From Bacteroidota bacterium (GTDB lineage: Bacteria > Bacteroidota > Bacteroidia > Bacteroidales > Tannerellaceae): a stretch of 64,000 nucleotides of DNA. Under the pieces are notes generated by a model. The model saw nothing but the letters and a program-made list of their open reading frames with translations. It did not search any database and had not been told where the DNA came from. The position numbers were made by a program, and so were the translations under genes. Location: assembly GCA_023429375.1 (NCBI GenBank), contig JAEYVY010000003.1, forward strand, positions 62,001 to 126,000. Direction: 5' to 3'. The first letter of the stretch is position 1; each line of letters starts with the position of its first letter. This document shows positions 53,227-61,050 of the stretch, one piece after another.

Positions 53227-54615
53227 TCAAGAACACATATCTTTGATGATCTGAATCAATTGGTTTCCTAACTCTTCAGCTTCTTTCATTGTATGAGCCT
53301 CAGAATAGATTCGGATGATGGGCTCTGTATTGCTCTTACGCAAGTGTACCCATTTGTCAGGAAAATCAATTTTCACACCATCGATATCAGTAATATCATA
53401 TTGCGCAAATTGCGTTTTTACTTTTTCAAGTATTCCGTCTACATCAATTTCCGGAGTCAGTTCTACTTTTTGCTTGGAAATGAAGTACGGTGGATAAGTG
53501 GCACGTAGCTCACTTACTTTCATTTTTTTCTTAGCCAGATGGGTCAGGAATAAAGCAATACCAACAAGGGCATCACGACCGTAGTGGCTGGCCGGATAGA
53601 TTACTCCTCCGTTTCCTTCACCACCGATAACGGCATTCGTTTCCTTCATCTTGGTAACCACATTCACCTCTCCTACTGCTGCAGCGTTATATTCTTGTCC
53701 GTATGAACGAGTTACGTCACGTAAAGCACGCGAAGAGCTCAGGTTGCTCACTGTATTTCCCGGAGTATGGCTCAATACATAGTCGCTTACAGCAACCAAC
53801 GTATATTCTTCGCCAAACATTTCTCCGTTCTCACAGATGATTGCCAATCGATCTACATCAGGATCGACCACGAAGCCTACATCGGCTTTTGCCTGTGGCA
53901 TCAGTGCTGATATTTCTGTAAGATGTTCGGGCAGAGGTTCCGGATTGTGAGAGAAATTACCATGAGGAACACAATGAAACTTGAATATCTCCTTAACTCC
54001 AAGGGCATATAACAAGTCTGGTATTACAATACCACCAACCGAGTTTACACAGTCAATAGCTACACGGAAATTCGCTTTAGAGATGGCTTCAACATCAACT
54101 AGGTCAAGCGCTAAAACACTTTCAATATGCTTTTGTTTATACGAAAGGTCTACAGTTACTTTACCCAGATGGTCTACATCAGCATAAGTAAATTCCTCTG
54201 CCTCTGCCAAACGAAGTACTTCAGCTCCATCAGCAGCGTTAAGAAATTCGCCACGTTCGTTTAGTAATTTTAGGGCGTTCCATTGCTTTGGGTTATGGCT
54301 GGCAGTAAGTATAATCCCACCACAAGCTTTCTCTTGAGCAACAGCAAATTCGGTTGTTGGAGTCGTAGCTAAATCTAAATCAACTACATCAAACCCCATT
54401 CCAGTTAGGGTTCCAATCACTACCTGTTTTACCATTGGCCCTGAAATACGGGCATCGCGTCCAACAACAATTTTGTTGGATTTTGACTTTGTGTTTTTTC
54501 TAATAAAGGTTGCATAAGCGGAGACAAATTTGACGATAGCCAATGGGCTTAGGCCATCTTCCGGTGCACCACCGATTGTTCCCCTGATACCGGAAATAGA
54601 TTTAATTAGAGTCAT
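53227..54615 (-). CDS. glmM: Phosphoglucosamine mutase
   Basis: The enzyme is an alpha-D-phosphohexomutase of 462 residues. The phosphoserine loop is TASHNPKQWNALK (Ser106), the metal loop is DPDVDRLAI, the sugar loop GEGNGGVI, and the phosphate loop LRKSNTEPIIRIY. In Bacteroidetes this family member makes glucosamine-1-phosphate for UDP-GlcNAc and so peptidoglycan and LPS; a phosphomannomutase activity is the alternative. The gene follows the DUF4827 gene by 14 nt and is the last of a minus-strand run from rpe. Confidence 0.92.
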   Translation of the reverse strand: MTLIKSISGIRGTIGGAPEDGLSPLAIVKFVSAYATFIRKNTKSKSNKIVVGRDARISGPMVKQVVIGTLTGMGFDVVDLDLATTPTTEFAVAQEKACGGIILTASHNPKQWNALKLLNERGEFLNAADGAEVLRLAEAEEFTYADVDHLGKVTVDLSYKQKHIESVLALDLVDVEAISKANFRVAIDCVNSVGGIVIPDLLYALGVKEIFKFHCVPHGNFSHNPEPLPEHLTEISALMPQAKADVGFVVDPDVDRLAIICENGEMFGEEYTLVAVSDYVLSHTPGNTVSNLSSSRALRDVTRSYGQEYNAAAVGEVNVVTKMKETNAVIGGEGNGGVIYPASHYGRDALVGIALFLTHLAKKKMKVSELRATYPPYFISKQKVELTPEIDVDGILEKVKTQFAQYDITDIDGVKIDFPDKWVHLRKSNTEPIIRIYSEAHTMKEAEELGNQLIQIIKDMCS

Positions 54616-54629
54616 AGTTTTAGCATCGT

Positions 54630-55196
54630 TTACTTTTCAAATACATATCTGACTTTTTTGTAATAGATCGGATCACCGTTATATTGTTGTTGTTCTCCTC
54701 CCACCTTAAATGGAACAATCAGTTTCACAATAGAACTATCTCCTACAAAGCTTAATGGTTCTACTAACCCTTGTCCATAAAGAGTAATGAAATTTTGATC
54801 GCCATATGCTGTAGAACCTCCATATGTGAAAATCAATGGATAAAAAGTATTATCAAATCCATCAACTGTTTCATAAGTACCGGTTAGGCCCGTAATGTAA
54901 TCAAACGTAAAGCGACATAAAATTGTTGTAGAGTTGTATACGGCTCGGTTTCCATTTCCTGAATCTACTACATTCAAATATAACCCGCTCGGTAATTTAT
55001 AGAATTCATTATCCGCAAAAACGCCATTTTCCGGATATGCATCAAGTATTTTTAAATCCAAACTGTCTATCAGTTTATTGATTGCTTTACGCTCATCGTT
55101 AAGCATTTCTGTATATGTCCGTTGACTTTTACTACATGCAGACATAACCAGAATAGCTGCTGTGATCATCATCAAAATGCTAAATCCTTTCTTCAT
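54630..55196 (-). CDS. DUF4827 family lipoprotein
   Basis: The 188-residue protein has a lipobox (MSAC) and so is surface- or periplasm-anchored. The mature part (EMLNDERKAINKLID, then a beta-rich domain with SGLYLNVVDSGNG, CRFTFDYITG and VPFKVGG) has the look of the FKBP-like lipoproteins of DUF4827, a Bacteroidetes family often found beside glmM. No catalytic residues are obvious. It has its own TACATTTG element at 55227-55234 and lies 14 nt upstream of glmM. Confidence 0.85.
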   Translation of the reverse strand: MKKGFSILMMITAAILVMSACSKSQRTYTEMLNDERKAINKLIDSLDLKILDAYPENGVFADNEFYKLPSGLYLNVVDSGNGNRAVYNSTTILCRFTFDYITGLTGTYETVDGFDNTFYPLIFTYGGSTAYGDQNFITLYGQGLVEPLSFVGDSSIVKLIVPFKVGGEQQQYNGDPIYYKKVRYVFEK

Positions 55197-55226
55197 CTAT
55201 GAATCTTTATTTGTTTATCTATGAGA

Positions 55227-55234
55227 CAAATGTA
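55227..55234 (-). promoter_or_regulatory. -7 promoter element of the DUF4827-glmM unit
   Basis: The minus strand reads TACATTTG, a perfect TAnnTTTG match, 31 nt before the DUF4827 start. Confidence 0.5.
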
Positions 55235-55252
55235 TGCAATATCTGCCATTCT

Positions 55253-56302
55253 TTAAATAATTGTACCAAAATCTTCAGTTTTATTAGGATTGAATAAGGC
55301 TAACCCTTTCTCAAAAACAGCGATTGCTTCCTCGAGGCTACCATAATACTCACCTCCTGATGCATTCTTATGCCCTCCTCCATTAAAATAGGTTTGGGCA
55401 AAGACGTTACAAGGGAATGCACCTACCGAACGTAACGAAATTTTTATATAATCCTGGTCTTCACGTATAAAGACGCTGAACTGTACCCCTTCGATACTTA
55501 AAGGTAAATTCACGAAGCCTTCTGTATCACCAGATACATAATTAAACTGATTTAATTCGTCCTTTGAAAGGGTTATTAAGGCAGTACTGTATTCGGGATA
55601 TACTTTCATCTTATCGTACAAGACATATCCCATCAGTCTCAATCGTGATTCGGAATAGACTTGGTTCACTCTACGATAAATCAAATCCTTATCAATGCCT
55701 TTTTTTAATAGCTCACTAATGATTACGTAAATTTCAGGTTGATTGGAATTGTATGTAAATGAGCCGGTATCGGTCATCATTCCTGTATAAATACATTCGG
55801 CAGCATCCCTGTTCAGTAAATCGAAAAATCCCATGCGGCAAATAAAACGAAAAACCATCTCACTCGTAGATGACATTTCGGGGTGTGAAATCGTCACATT
55901 ACAAAAATCACTGGGATCTAAATGATGATCGATCATCACTTTGCGTGCATCTGATGCTACAACAGGGCCTCCTAGCTTTTCGATTCGCTTCGGATCATTA
56001 AAGTCCAGGCAGAAAACGACATCTGCATTTTGAATCAATTCTTCCGAAAAATCAGGGTATTTTTCATGAACTATAATATCTTTAGCTCCGGGCATCCACT
56101 TATAGAACTGTGGGAAGTCATTCGGTACAACGATTTGAACATTTTCTTTACCATATTCCAACAAGAAATGATAAAGCCCGAGCGAAGATCCTAAGGCATC
56201 ACCGTCCGGTGTAACGTGTGTAACTATGACGAATCTCTCGCCTTTTTCAACGTATCGCTTTGCTTTTTGAATCCTTTCTTCGGCTATAATCTTTGTAATC
56301 AT
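55253..56302 (-). CDS. nrnA: DHH-family oligoribonuclease/pAp phosphatase (NrnA-like)
   Basis: The protein of 349 residues is a DHH-DHHA1 phosphoesterase. VTHVTPDGDALGSSLGL holds the first metal ligands, CLDFND the next, and IDHHLDPSDF the DHH motif. The C-terminal DHHA1 domain has GGGHKNASGG, which binds the substrate phosphate. The family degrades short RNA to mononucleotides and dephosphorylates 3'-phosphoadenosine 5'-phosphate; some members cut cyclic dinucleotides. It follows the ComEC-like gene by 39 nt and has its own promoter element. Confidence 0.92.
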   Translation of the reverse strand: MITKIIAEERIQKAKRYVEKGERFVIVTHVTPDGDALGSSLGLYHFLLEYGKENVQIVVPNDFPQFYKWMPGAKDIIVHEKYPDFSEELIQNADVVFCLDFNDPKRIEKLGGPVVASDARKVMIDHHLDPSDFCNVTISHPEMSSTSEMVFRFICRMGFFDLLNRDAAECIYTGMMTDTGSFTYNSNQPEIYVIISELLKKGIDKDLIYRRVNQVYSESRLRLMGYVLYDKMKVYPEYSTALITLSKDELNQFNYVSGDTEGFVNLPLSIEGVQFSVFIREDQDYIKISLRSVGAFPCNVFAQTYFNGGGHKNASGGEYYGSLEEAIAVFEKGLALFNPNKTEDFGTII

Positions 56303-56326
56303 AAAGCTATCTTAATATTATATCTG

Positions 56327-56334
56327 CAAAGGTA
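56327..56334 (-). promoter_or_regulatory. -7 promoter element of nrnA
   Basis: The minus strand reads TACCTTTG, a perfect TAnnTTTG match in the gap between the ComEC-like stop and the nrnA start, 25 nt before the start. Confidence 0.5.
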
Positions 56335-56341
56335 GTATTTT

Positions 56342-57610
56342 TTATATTGCAGGAAGCCAAAGTGATTCAATAAGAAGTTTAATAAAAAGTAATGCAAGAA
56401 AAATAAATGACAGTAATAAATTCATAGGACGCTTTTTATAGAGAAAAAGCACAACAAAGAAAAGAAACGTATAGGCCAGTATAAGATCAATGAAGTCAAA
56501 CGGCACAATAAAGGATGCCCAAGGAAAAGCACTAAACGACTCTACGATATACATCAAAAAAGACATCATCTTATCTAAAGCCTCCCCTAAGAGTGATACT
56601 CCCGGAAATGATGTTGGAAGCAGCATATAAATCAGCCCTGCAGGTATAAGTATCATACTAACTAACGAAAATGGAAGATTGGTAAATAAAAAAAGCGTAG
56701 GAAATTGACTGAAATAATACATACACAGAAATGATGTCCCTATTTGAGCGGAAATAGACACAACAATCCATCCGTAAGGCTCGGCCAACAAAGGGTTGCG
56801 TATTTCCATCAAACGTTCTAAAGGGCCATGTAGAAGCAAGATAAACCAAACGGCCAGATAACTTAATTGGAATCCGATGTCAAACAGAAAAAACGGATTG
56901 TAGACTAACATAATAAATGCAGAAGCTGCCAAGGTATTATAACCATCTGTTGTGCGATTAATAACCTGGCCGGTTAGAAAGAAGGTCAACATCAAGGCTG
57001 AGCGGACCGAAGGCGGCGCAAACCCCGATATGAGGGTAAAACTCCACAAAAGCAATAGGGTGGCTATGTATTTAATCCATTTGAATGGACCTATTGAAGG
57101 CAATGGCCGCAATAGAAATGAAAAGAACCCACAGACAACTGCAACATGAAATCCACTGACAGACAAGATATGAGCCACACCTGTAACCGAAAACTGCATG
57201 CGTATTTGTCGATCAAGCATACCTGTATCGCCAAGCAACATCGCTCCTAATACTTTTCGTTTATCATCTGCCATCTCAATCAGGTTCAACCGGCTTAGTA
57301 AGGCTTCTCTTGCAAATACGGCGTGAGATTGCAATTGCATCATCCAACCGTTATTCCCTCCGTACATATCCCTCCAAGCTGAAAATAAAATGGACAAAGT
57401 CAATAATAGTAGTGAAAAGACAATTCCCCAATGCCAACGATTGCTGTATTTTGGAATCGCCTCATTATTCGATAAAATCAACGAAACAAGAAGAAAAGTC
57501 AACAAAGCCGGTATCACCCATTGAAAGGGCAGAAAAACATAACAGCAAATACCGGTAATCCATAAAAAAAGTGGCCGCACAAAGGGTCGCTTTTGCAGTT
57601 CTTCAATCAT
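56342..57610 (-). CDS. ComEC/Rec2-family membrane protein, short form
   Basis: The protein of 422 residues is the membrane core of ComEC. After two N-terminal helices comes the competence domain: KVLGAMLLGDTGMLD, the ILSVSGFHVAVVCG block, FAPPSVRSALML, YNPFFLFDIGFQLSYLAVW in part. Ten or so membrane helices are visible. The oligonucleotide-binding (DUF4131) part is reduced to a stub, and the C-terminal metallo-beta-lactamase domain, which degrades the non-transported strand in naturally competent species, is absent; the frame ends in LLIESLWLPAI with a normal stop. It may still form a DNA channel. It lies between rpe (24 nt) and nrnA, a nuclease. Confidence 0.88.
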   Translation of the reverse strand: MIEELQKRPFVRPLFLWITGICCYVFLPFQWVIPALLTFLLVSLILSNNEAIPKYSNRWHWGIVFSLLLLTLSILFSAWRDMYGGNNGWMMQLQSHAVFAREALLSRLNLIEMADDKRKVLGAMLLGDTGMLDRQIRMQFSVTGVAHILSVSGFHVAVVCGFFSFLLRPLPSIGPFKWIKYIATLLLLWSFTLISGFAPPSVRSALMLTFFLTGQVINRTTDGYNTLAASAFIMLVYNPFFLFDIGFQLSYLAVWFILLLHGPLERLMEIRNPLLAEPYGWIVVSISAQIGTSFLCMYYFSQFPTLFLFTNLPFSLVSMILIPAGLIYMLLPTSFPGVSLLGEALDKMMSFLMYIVESFSAFPWASFIVPFDFIDLILAYTFLFFVVLFLYKKRPMNLLLSFIFLALLFIKLLIESLWLPAI

Positions 57611-57634
57611 GTCGATTTTGGTTAATTAGAAAGC

Positions 57635-58285
57635 TCAGAGATTCTTTAAGTCATCGATTACTTTTTTAGGATTGGTTGATTTAAAAACAAAATTTCCTGC
57701 CACAAGCACATCGGCTCCTGCATCAAGCAATCTCTTACCTGTCTCCAGATTAACTCCCCCATCTACCTCAATTAATGTATTCAGGCCTCTGCGGGTAATC
57801 ATTTCTTTCAACGCTTTGGTTTTTGCTACAGAATGCTCAATAAACTTTTGTCCTCCGAAGCCCGGATTAACAGACATGAGTAACACCATGTCCAGATCAT
57901 GTAGGATATCTTCAAGCAGATATATAGGTGTATGTGGGTTCAATGTAACCGCTGCCTTCATACCGGCATCCTTTATAGCAGAAATCGTACGATGAAGATG
58001 GGTGCATGCTTCGTAATGTACATTCATCATATATGCTCCTGTAGCAGCAACCTCTTTGATAAATTTTTGAGGTTCTACAATCATAAGATGTACATCCAAG
58101 GGTTTATTTGTAACATCTTTCAATACATCTAAAATTGGAAAACCAAATGATATATTTGGCACAAAGACACCATCCATGATATCCAAATGCAACCAATCGG
58201 CCGCACTTTCATTCAGCATCTCTACTTCGCTTTGCAAGTTAAGAAAATCGGCCGCAAGTAATGAAGGAGCAATTAAATGTTTCAT
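57635..58285 (-). CDS. rpe: Ribulose-phosphate 3-epimerase
   Basis: The enzyme interconverts ribulose 5-phosphate and xylulose 5-phosphate in the pentose phosphate pathway. The TIM-barrel protein of 216 residues begins IAPSLLAADFLNL, then HLDIMDGVFVPNISFG with the metal ligands, DVHLMIVEP, VNPGFGGQKF and EVDGGVNLETG with the catalytic Asp. All are as in the family. It has a TACTTTTG promoter element 19 nt upstream and is followed after 24 nt by the ComEC-like gene. Confidence 0.96.
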   Translation of the reverse strand: MKHLIAPSLLAADFLNLQSEVEMLNESAADWLHLDIMDGVFVPNISFGFPILDVLKDVTNKPLDVHLMIVEPQKFIKEVAATGAYMMNVHYEACTHLHRTISAIKDAGMKAAVTLNPHTPIYLLEDILHDLDMVLLMSVNPGFGGQKFIEHSVAKTKALKEMITRRGLNTLIEVDGGVNLETGKRLLDAGADVLVAGNFVFKSTNPKKVIDDLKNL

Positions 58286-58304
58286 AGTTCACTAAATTAT
58301 AATA

Positions 58305-58312
58305 CAAAAGTA
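58305..58312 (-). promoter_or_regulatory. -7 promoter element of rpe
   Basis: The minus strand reads TACTTTTG, a perfect TAnnTTTG match, 19 nt before the rpe start and just after the terminator of the small ORF. Confidence 0.5.
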
Positions 58313-58353
58313 ACAAAAAAAGAGAAGAGAGAACCCTATGATTCTCTCTTCTC
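58313..58353 (-). terminator. Intrinsic terminator downstream of the small ORF
   Basis: GAGAAGAGAGAA (58322-58333) pairs perfectly with TTCTCTCTTCTC (58342-58353) round an 8-nt loop; on the minus strand it ends in a run of seven T. It separates the sigma-factor region from rpe. Confidence 0.85.
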
Positions 58354-58360
58354 AATCTTT

Positions 58361-58534
58361 TTAATTCAAGACAAAATTACAATGTCCTGCATTTAATGTC
58401 TTTTCTGAACAATAGACCCGCGCAAATTGAGACAAAAAGTCAATCGTTTTTTGGTGCGGAGACGTCTTCATTTCTAAAGGTCTTTCATTTGTGTTGTTCT
58501 TTTCAATTATAGTCCGAGTAGAAAGTTTCTTCAT
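58361..58534 (-). CDS. Small conserved-looking protein next to the sigma factor
   Basis: This ORF codes for 57 residues starting KKLSTRTII, with PHQKTIDFLSQFARVY in its second half and ending CNFVLN. The pattern (a Lys-rich start, then a helix TIxFLxQFARxY) is one I remember from small Bacteroidales proteins encoded beside sigma factors, which supports coding, but I cannot confirm it here. It is 75 nt downstream of the sigma-factor gene and is followed 8 nt later by a strong terminator, as a real transcript end should be. There is no signal peptide. Function is unknown. The longest frame begins four residues earlier. Confidence 0.6.
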   Translation of the reverse strand: MKKLSTRTIIEKNNTNERPLEMKTSPHQKTIDFLSQFARVYCSEKTLNAGHCNFVLN

Positions 58535-58609
58535 AGGCATAATCAAGTTTATATACCTAAAAACGAAGGAGAAACTTTCTTATTGTGTGGACCCTAAGAA
58601 TATTTTCAA

Positions 58610-59203
58610 TTAAACTAACGAAAGTTCCATTTTGTTCTCTTCGGCCATTCTTCTCATATTAAGAATAGCATATCTCATACGCCCAAGAGCTGTATTGATG
58701 CTAACCCCGGTAATGTCGGCAATTTCCTTAAAACTTAAATCCTTATAGTACCGCATTTCCAGCACTTCCCTTTGATTGTCCGGTAAATGTTGCACTAACT
58801 TCTTAACGTCAGATAGTACCTGTCGTTTAACTAAGCGATCTTCTACCGTTCCATCACATAGTTTCATATTGTTGAACAAATCTACTTCAACATCATCATT
58901 AGAGATGGTATTTTCACTTCGTTCTTGGCGAAAGTTATCAATAATCAAATTATGGGCAATACGGGTAATCCAAGCTTTAAACTTTCCGTTTTCTGTATAG
59001 CGACCTTGTTTGATAGTAACAATCGCCTTGACAAAAGTCTCTTGAAAGATATCTTCTGTCAAATCTTTGTTTCGTACGATAAAGTAAATGTAAGAATGGA
59101 TACTGCTCTTATGACGATTCAATAATACGTCAAAAGCGGCATTATTACCTTCCGCATAAAGGACAACCAATTCCTCATCGGTCATCTTTTTTAATGTATT
59201 CAT
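58610..59203 (-). CDS. ECF-type RNA polymerase sigma factor
   Basis: The 197-residue protein has region 2 (AAFDVLLNRHKSSIHSYIYF in part, then DIFQETFVKAI, FKAWITRIAHNLIIDNFR, which bind the -10 DNA and the polymerase) and region 4 (LPDNQREVLEMRYYKDLSFKEIA in part, then ISINTALGRMRYAI-like helix-turn-helix). There is no anti-sigma gene next to it; the only partner on this strand is the small ORF downstream. In Bacteroidales such orphan sigma factors often respond to stress. The gap to the FadL-like gene upstream contains that gene's terminator, so it is transcribed on its own. Confidence 0.92.
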   Translation of the reverse strand: MNTLKKMTDEELVVLYAEGNNAAFDVLLNRHKSSIHSYIYFIVRNKDLTEDIFQETFVKAIVTIKQGRYTENGKFKAWITRIAHNLIIDNFRQERSENTISNDDVEVDLFNNMKLCDGTVEDRLVKRQVLSDVKKLVQHLPDNQREVLEMRYYKDLSFKEIADITGVSINTALGRMRYAILNMRRMAEENKMELSLV

Positions 59204-59345
59204 TACTCTCTATTTTAAGATTCTATTAAGTAATGTTATGCAATAGGCAATTCGTTTTAATGGTGAGACTTAATTTTTCTTATTTACAAATGAACAATAT
59301 TTATTTGTAAATAGCAACTATTCCAACTGAAATCAACAAAAAAAT

Positions 59346-59381
59346 GTCCCTGATCCGTACTTTTTAGTACAAACCAGGGAC
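59346..59381 (-). terminator. Intrinsic terminator of the FadL-like gene
   Basis: GTCCCTG (59346-59352) pairs with CAGGGAC (59375-59381); an inner GTACT/AGTAC stem closes a TTTT loop. The minus strand continues with ATTTTTTT. Confidence 0.8.
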
Positions 59382-59407
59382 TTTTTTACACAAAACTTAA
59401 GTTAAAC

Positions 59408-60979
59408 TTAAAACTTATATCCAAAAGTTAGAGAAACTCTTGTTGTATTTGTCTTCATTGTGGCTGGTGTTGAAAGTATATCCTTTTTCAACTCAGGATC
59501 ATATATTCTTGAGAATGAATATACATCTTCTTTATGAGTTTTATATACACAAGCCAAATCTGCATAGAAGTTCGGTGTAAAGCGATAGCCAAAACCTACT
59601 GTATAATAATTTACACCCTTATCTATTGCATAATGAGGTATAGTACCTGCAACATACACTTCTTGTGTGTTTTCTTTTATATGTGATTTGATAGGACTGT
59701 TTGCCCATGCTCCACCTGCTCGAACAGCAAACTGAGGTGTGATTTTTGCTTCTGCGCCTATACGCAATGTACCAGAAGTACCAAATGCCTGTTTTATGTT
59801 ATCGTTTGGCCCACTCATTTCAAAGCCGTTATAGTTAGACAAACTCATGTTTTTGTAATTATTGAGTTCATAATCTACACTAATCAATCCATACTGTCCT
59901 ATAAAACCAGCAGCACTAAATATCCAACGATCATTCGTTTTCAACTTGTAATCCTTTGGGGCAGGATTGTTGTAAACAGGTTCAATTTCAATATCTCCTG
60001 GGATAAAAGAGCCTGCTTCAACATATGAAAAATCAGTCAATTTATACCATGTAGGTGAGTTATATGCTACACCTAATCTCAAATATTCAAGCGGACGAAC
60101 GATAGCACCAACATTAAACGAATAACCGTTTCCTTCCGTATTCAATGAATTATACATTTCACTGTATTCATTATTATTGAAGTCTTCACGGAAAAATGAA
60201 TTATATCCGTAATCAATATCGGTAAGAACAAACGTTGCACCTAAGAATACGATATCAGAAACATTTGTTGCCAACACAAAATCGTATTGATCTATAGCAC
60301 CTCTCTCTACAACTTCCAATTCAGCTTGTTGAATTGCGCTAAACGGATTAAAGAAACCTCCTCTTACATTCGGGTCATCAGCACCGATCAGACCACCACT
60401 ATAACCTGCAACTGATATATGATTTAAGTTTGAGTTGAATGGGTCATGTTTATCAGTCAACCACAAGTTATCCCCTGTGTAGTCACTATTTCCTATAGCC
60501 AAATCGTTTGTTAATGCAGCTATATAGTCTGACAAAGAACTTCCTGGCTTGCCTTTAGTTCTATAGCTTCGCGCATAATTCTTTACTCTATTATAGGCAA
60601 ATCCAACATTCCATCCTTTAATACCGCTATAGTTTCCTGTTGGAAAATAACCAACATAAGCGATATTATCAAAGTTAAACTTGGTTTTACTTTGATCAAT
60701 TTTAGAACCTGACAAATCTGAATTTGCTTTTATAGAAGAAAGATTTAATGTTGCTACTACTTCAGAACTTCTATATATACCGATACCAGCCGGATTCGTT
60801 GCCATGGTTGAGATATCCCCTCCTAATGCGCCAAATGCACCAGCCATACTTGAAAAGCGGGCTGTACCATGCAAATCATTCTGAGAATATTTATACGCAT
60901 CCAGCATTTCCTGAGCGTAGAGGCTACCTCCTGCCAGAAATAAAGAAATAAATAAACTTACAACCTTTTTCATCATCAT
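59408..60979 (-). CDS. OmpP1/FadL-family outer-membrane protein
   Basis: The 523-residue protein has a signal peptide (cleavage after LYAQ). The mature N-terminus has the hatch sequence of the family, TARFSSMAGAFGALGGDISTMATNPAGIGIY in short blocks (ALGGD, NPAGIG). A long 14-strand barrel follows, ending in RVSLTFGYKF. FadL-type channels let hydrophobic compounds pass through the outer membrane; in Bacteroidetes many take up unknown aromatic or lipid compounds. It is one gene downstream of the Tyr/Gly/Ser-rich protein, from which a terminator-like hairpin separates it. Confidence 0.88.
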   Translation of the reverse strand: MMMKKVVSLFISLFLAGGSLYAQEMLDAYKYSQNDLHGTARFSSMAGAFGALGGDISTMATNPAGIGIYRSSEVVATLNLSSIKANSDLSGSKIDQSKTKFNFDNIAYVGYFPTGNYSGIKGWNVGFAYNRVKNYARSYRTKGKPGSSLSDYIAALTNDLAIGNSDYTGDNLWLTDKHDPFNSNLNHISVAGYSGGLIGADDPNVRGGFFNPFSAIQQAELEVVERGAIDQYDFVLATNVSDIVFLGATFVLTDIDYGYNSFFREDFNNNEYSEMYNSLNTEGNGYSFNVGAIVRPLEYLRLGVAYNSPTWYKLTDFSYVEAGSFIPGDIEIEPVYNNPAPKDYKLKTNDRWIFSAAGFIGQYGLISVDYELNNYKNMSLSNYNGFEMSGPNDNIKQAFGTSGTLRIGAEAKITPQFAVRAGGAWANSPIKSHIKENTQEVYVAGTIPHYAIDKGVNYYTVGFGYRFTPNFYADLACVYKTHKEDVYSFSRIYDPELKKDILSTPATMKTNTTRVSLTFGYKF

Positions 60980-61003
60980 AATCTTTTAGTATAGTACTAA
61001 ATA

Positions 61004-61027
61004 AAAGGGCACCTAAAAATGCCCTTT
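61004..61027 (-). terminator. Terminator-like hairpin after the Ser/Gly/Tyr-rich gene
   Basis: AAAGGGCA (61004-61011) pairs with TGCCCTTT (61020-61027). On the minus strand the stem is followed by TATTTAG, a weak T-rich tail. Confidence 0.6.
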
Positions 61028-61050
61028 GTTATATTCACAGTATGCGTTTC

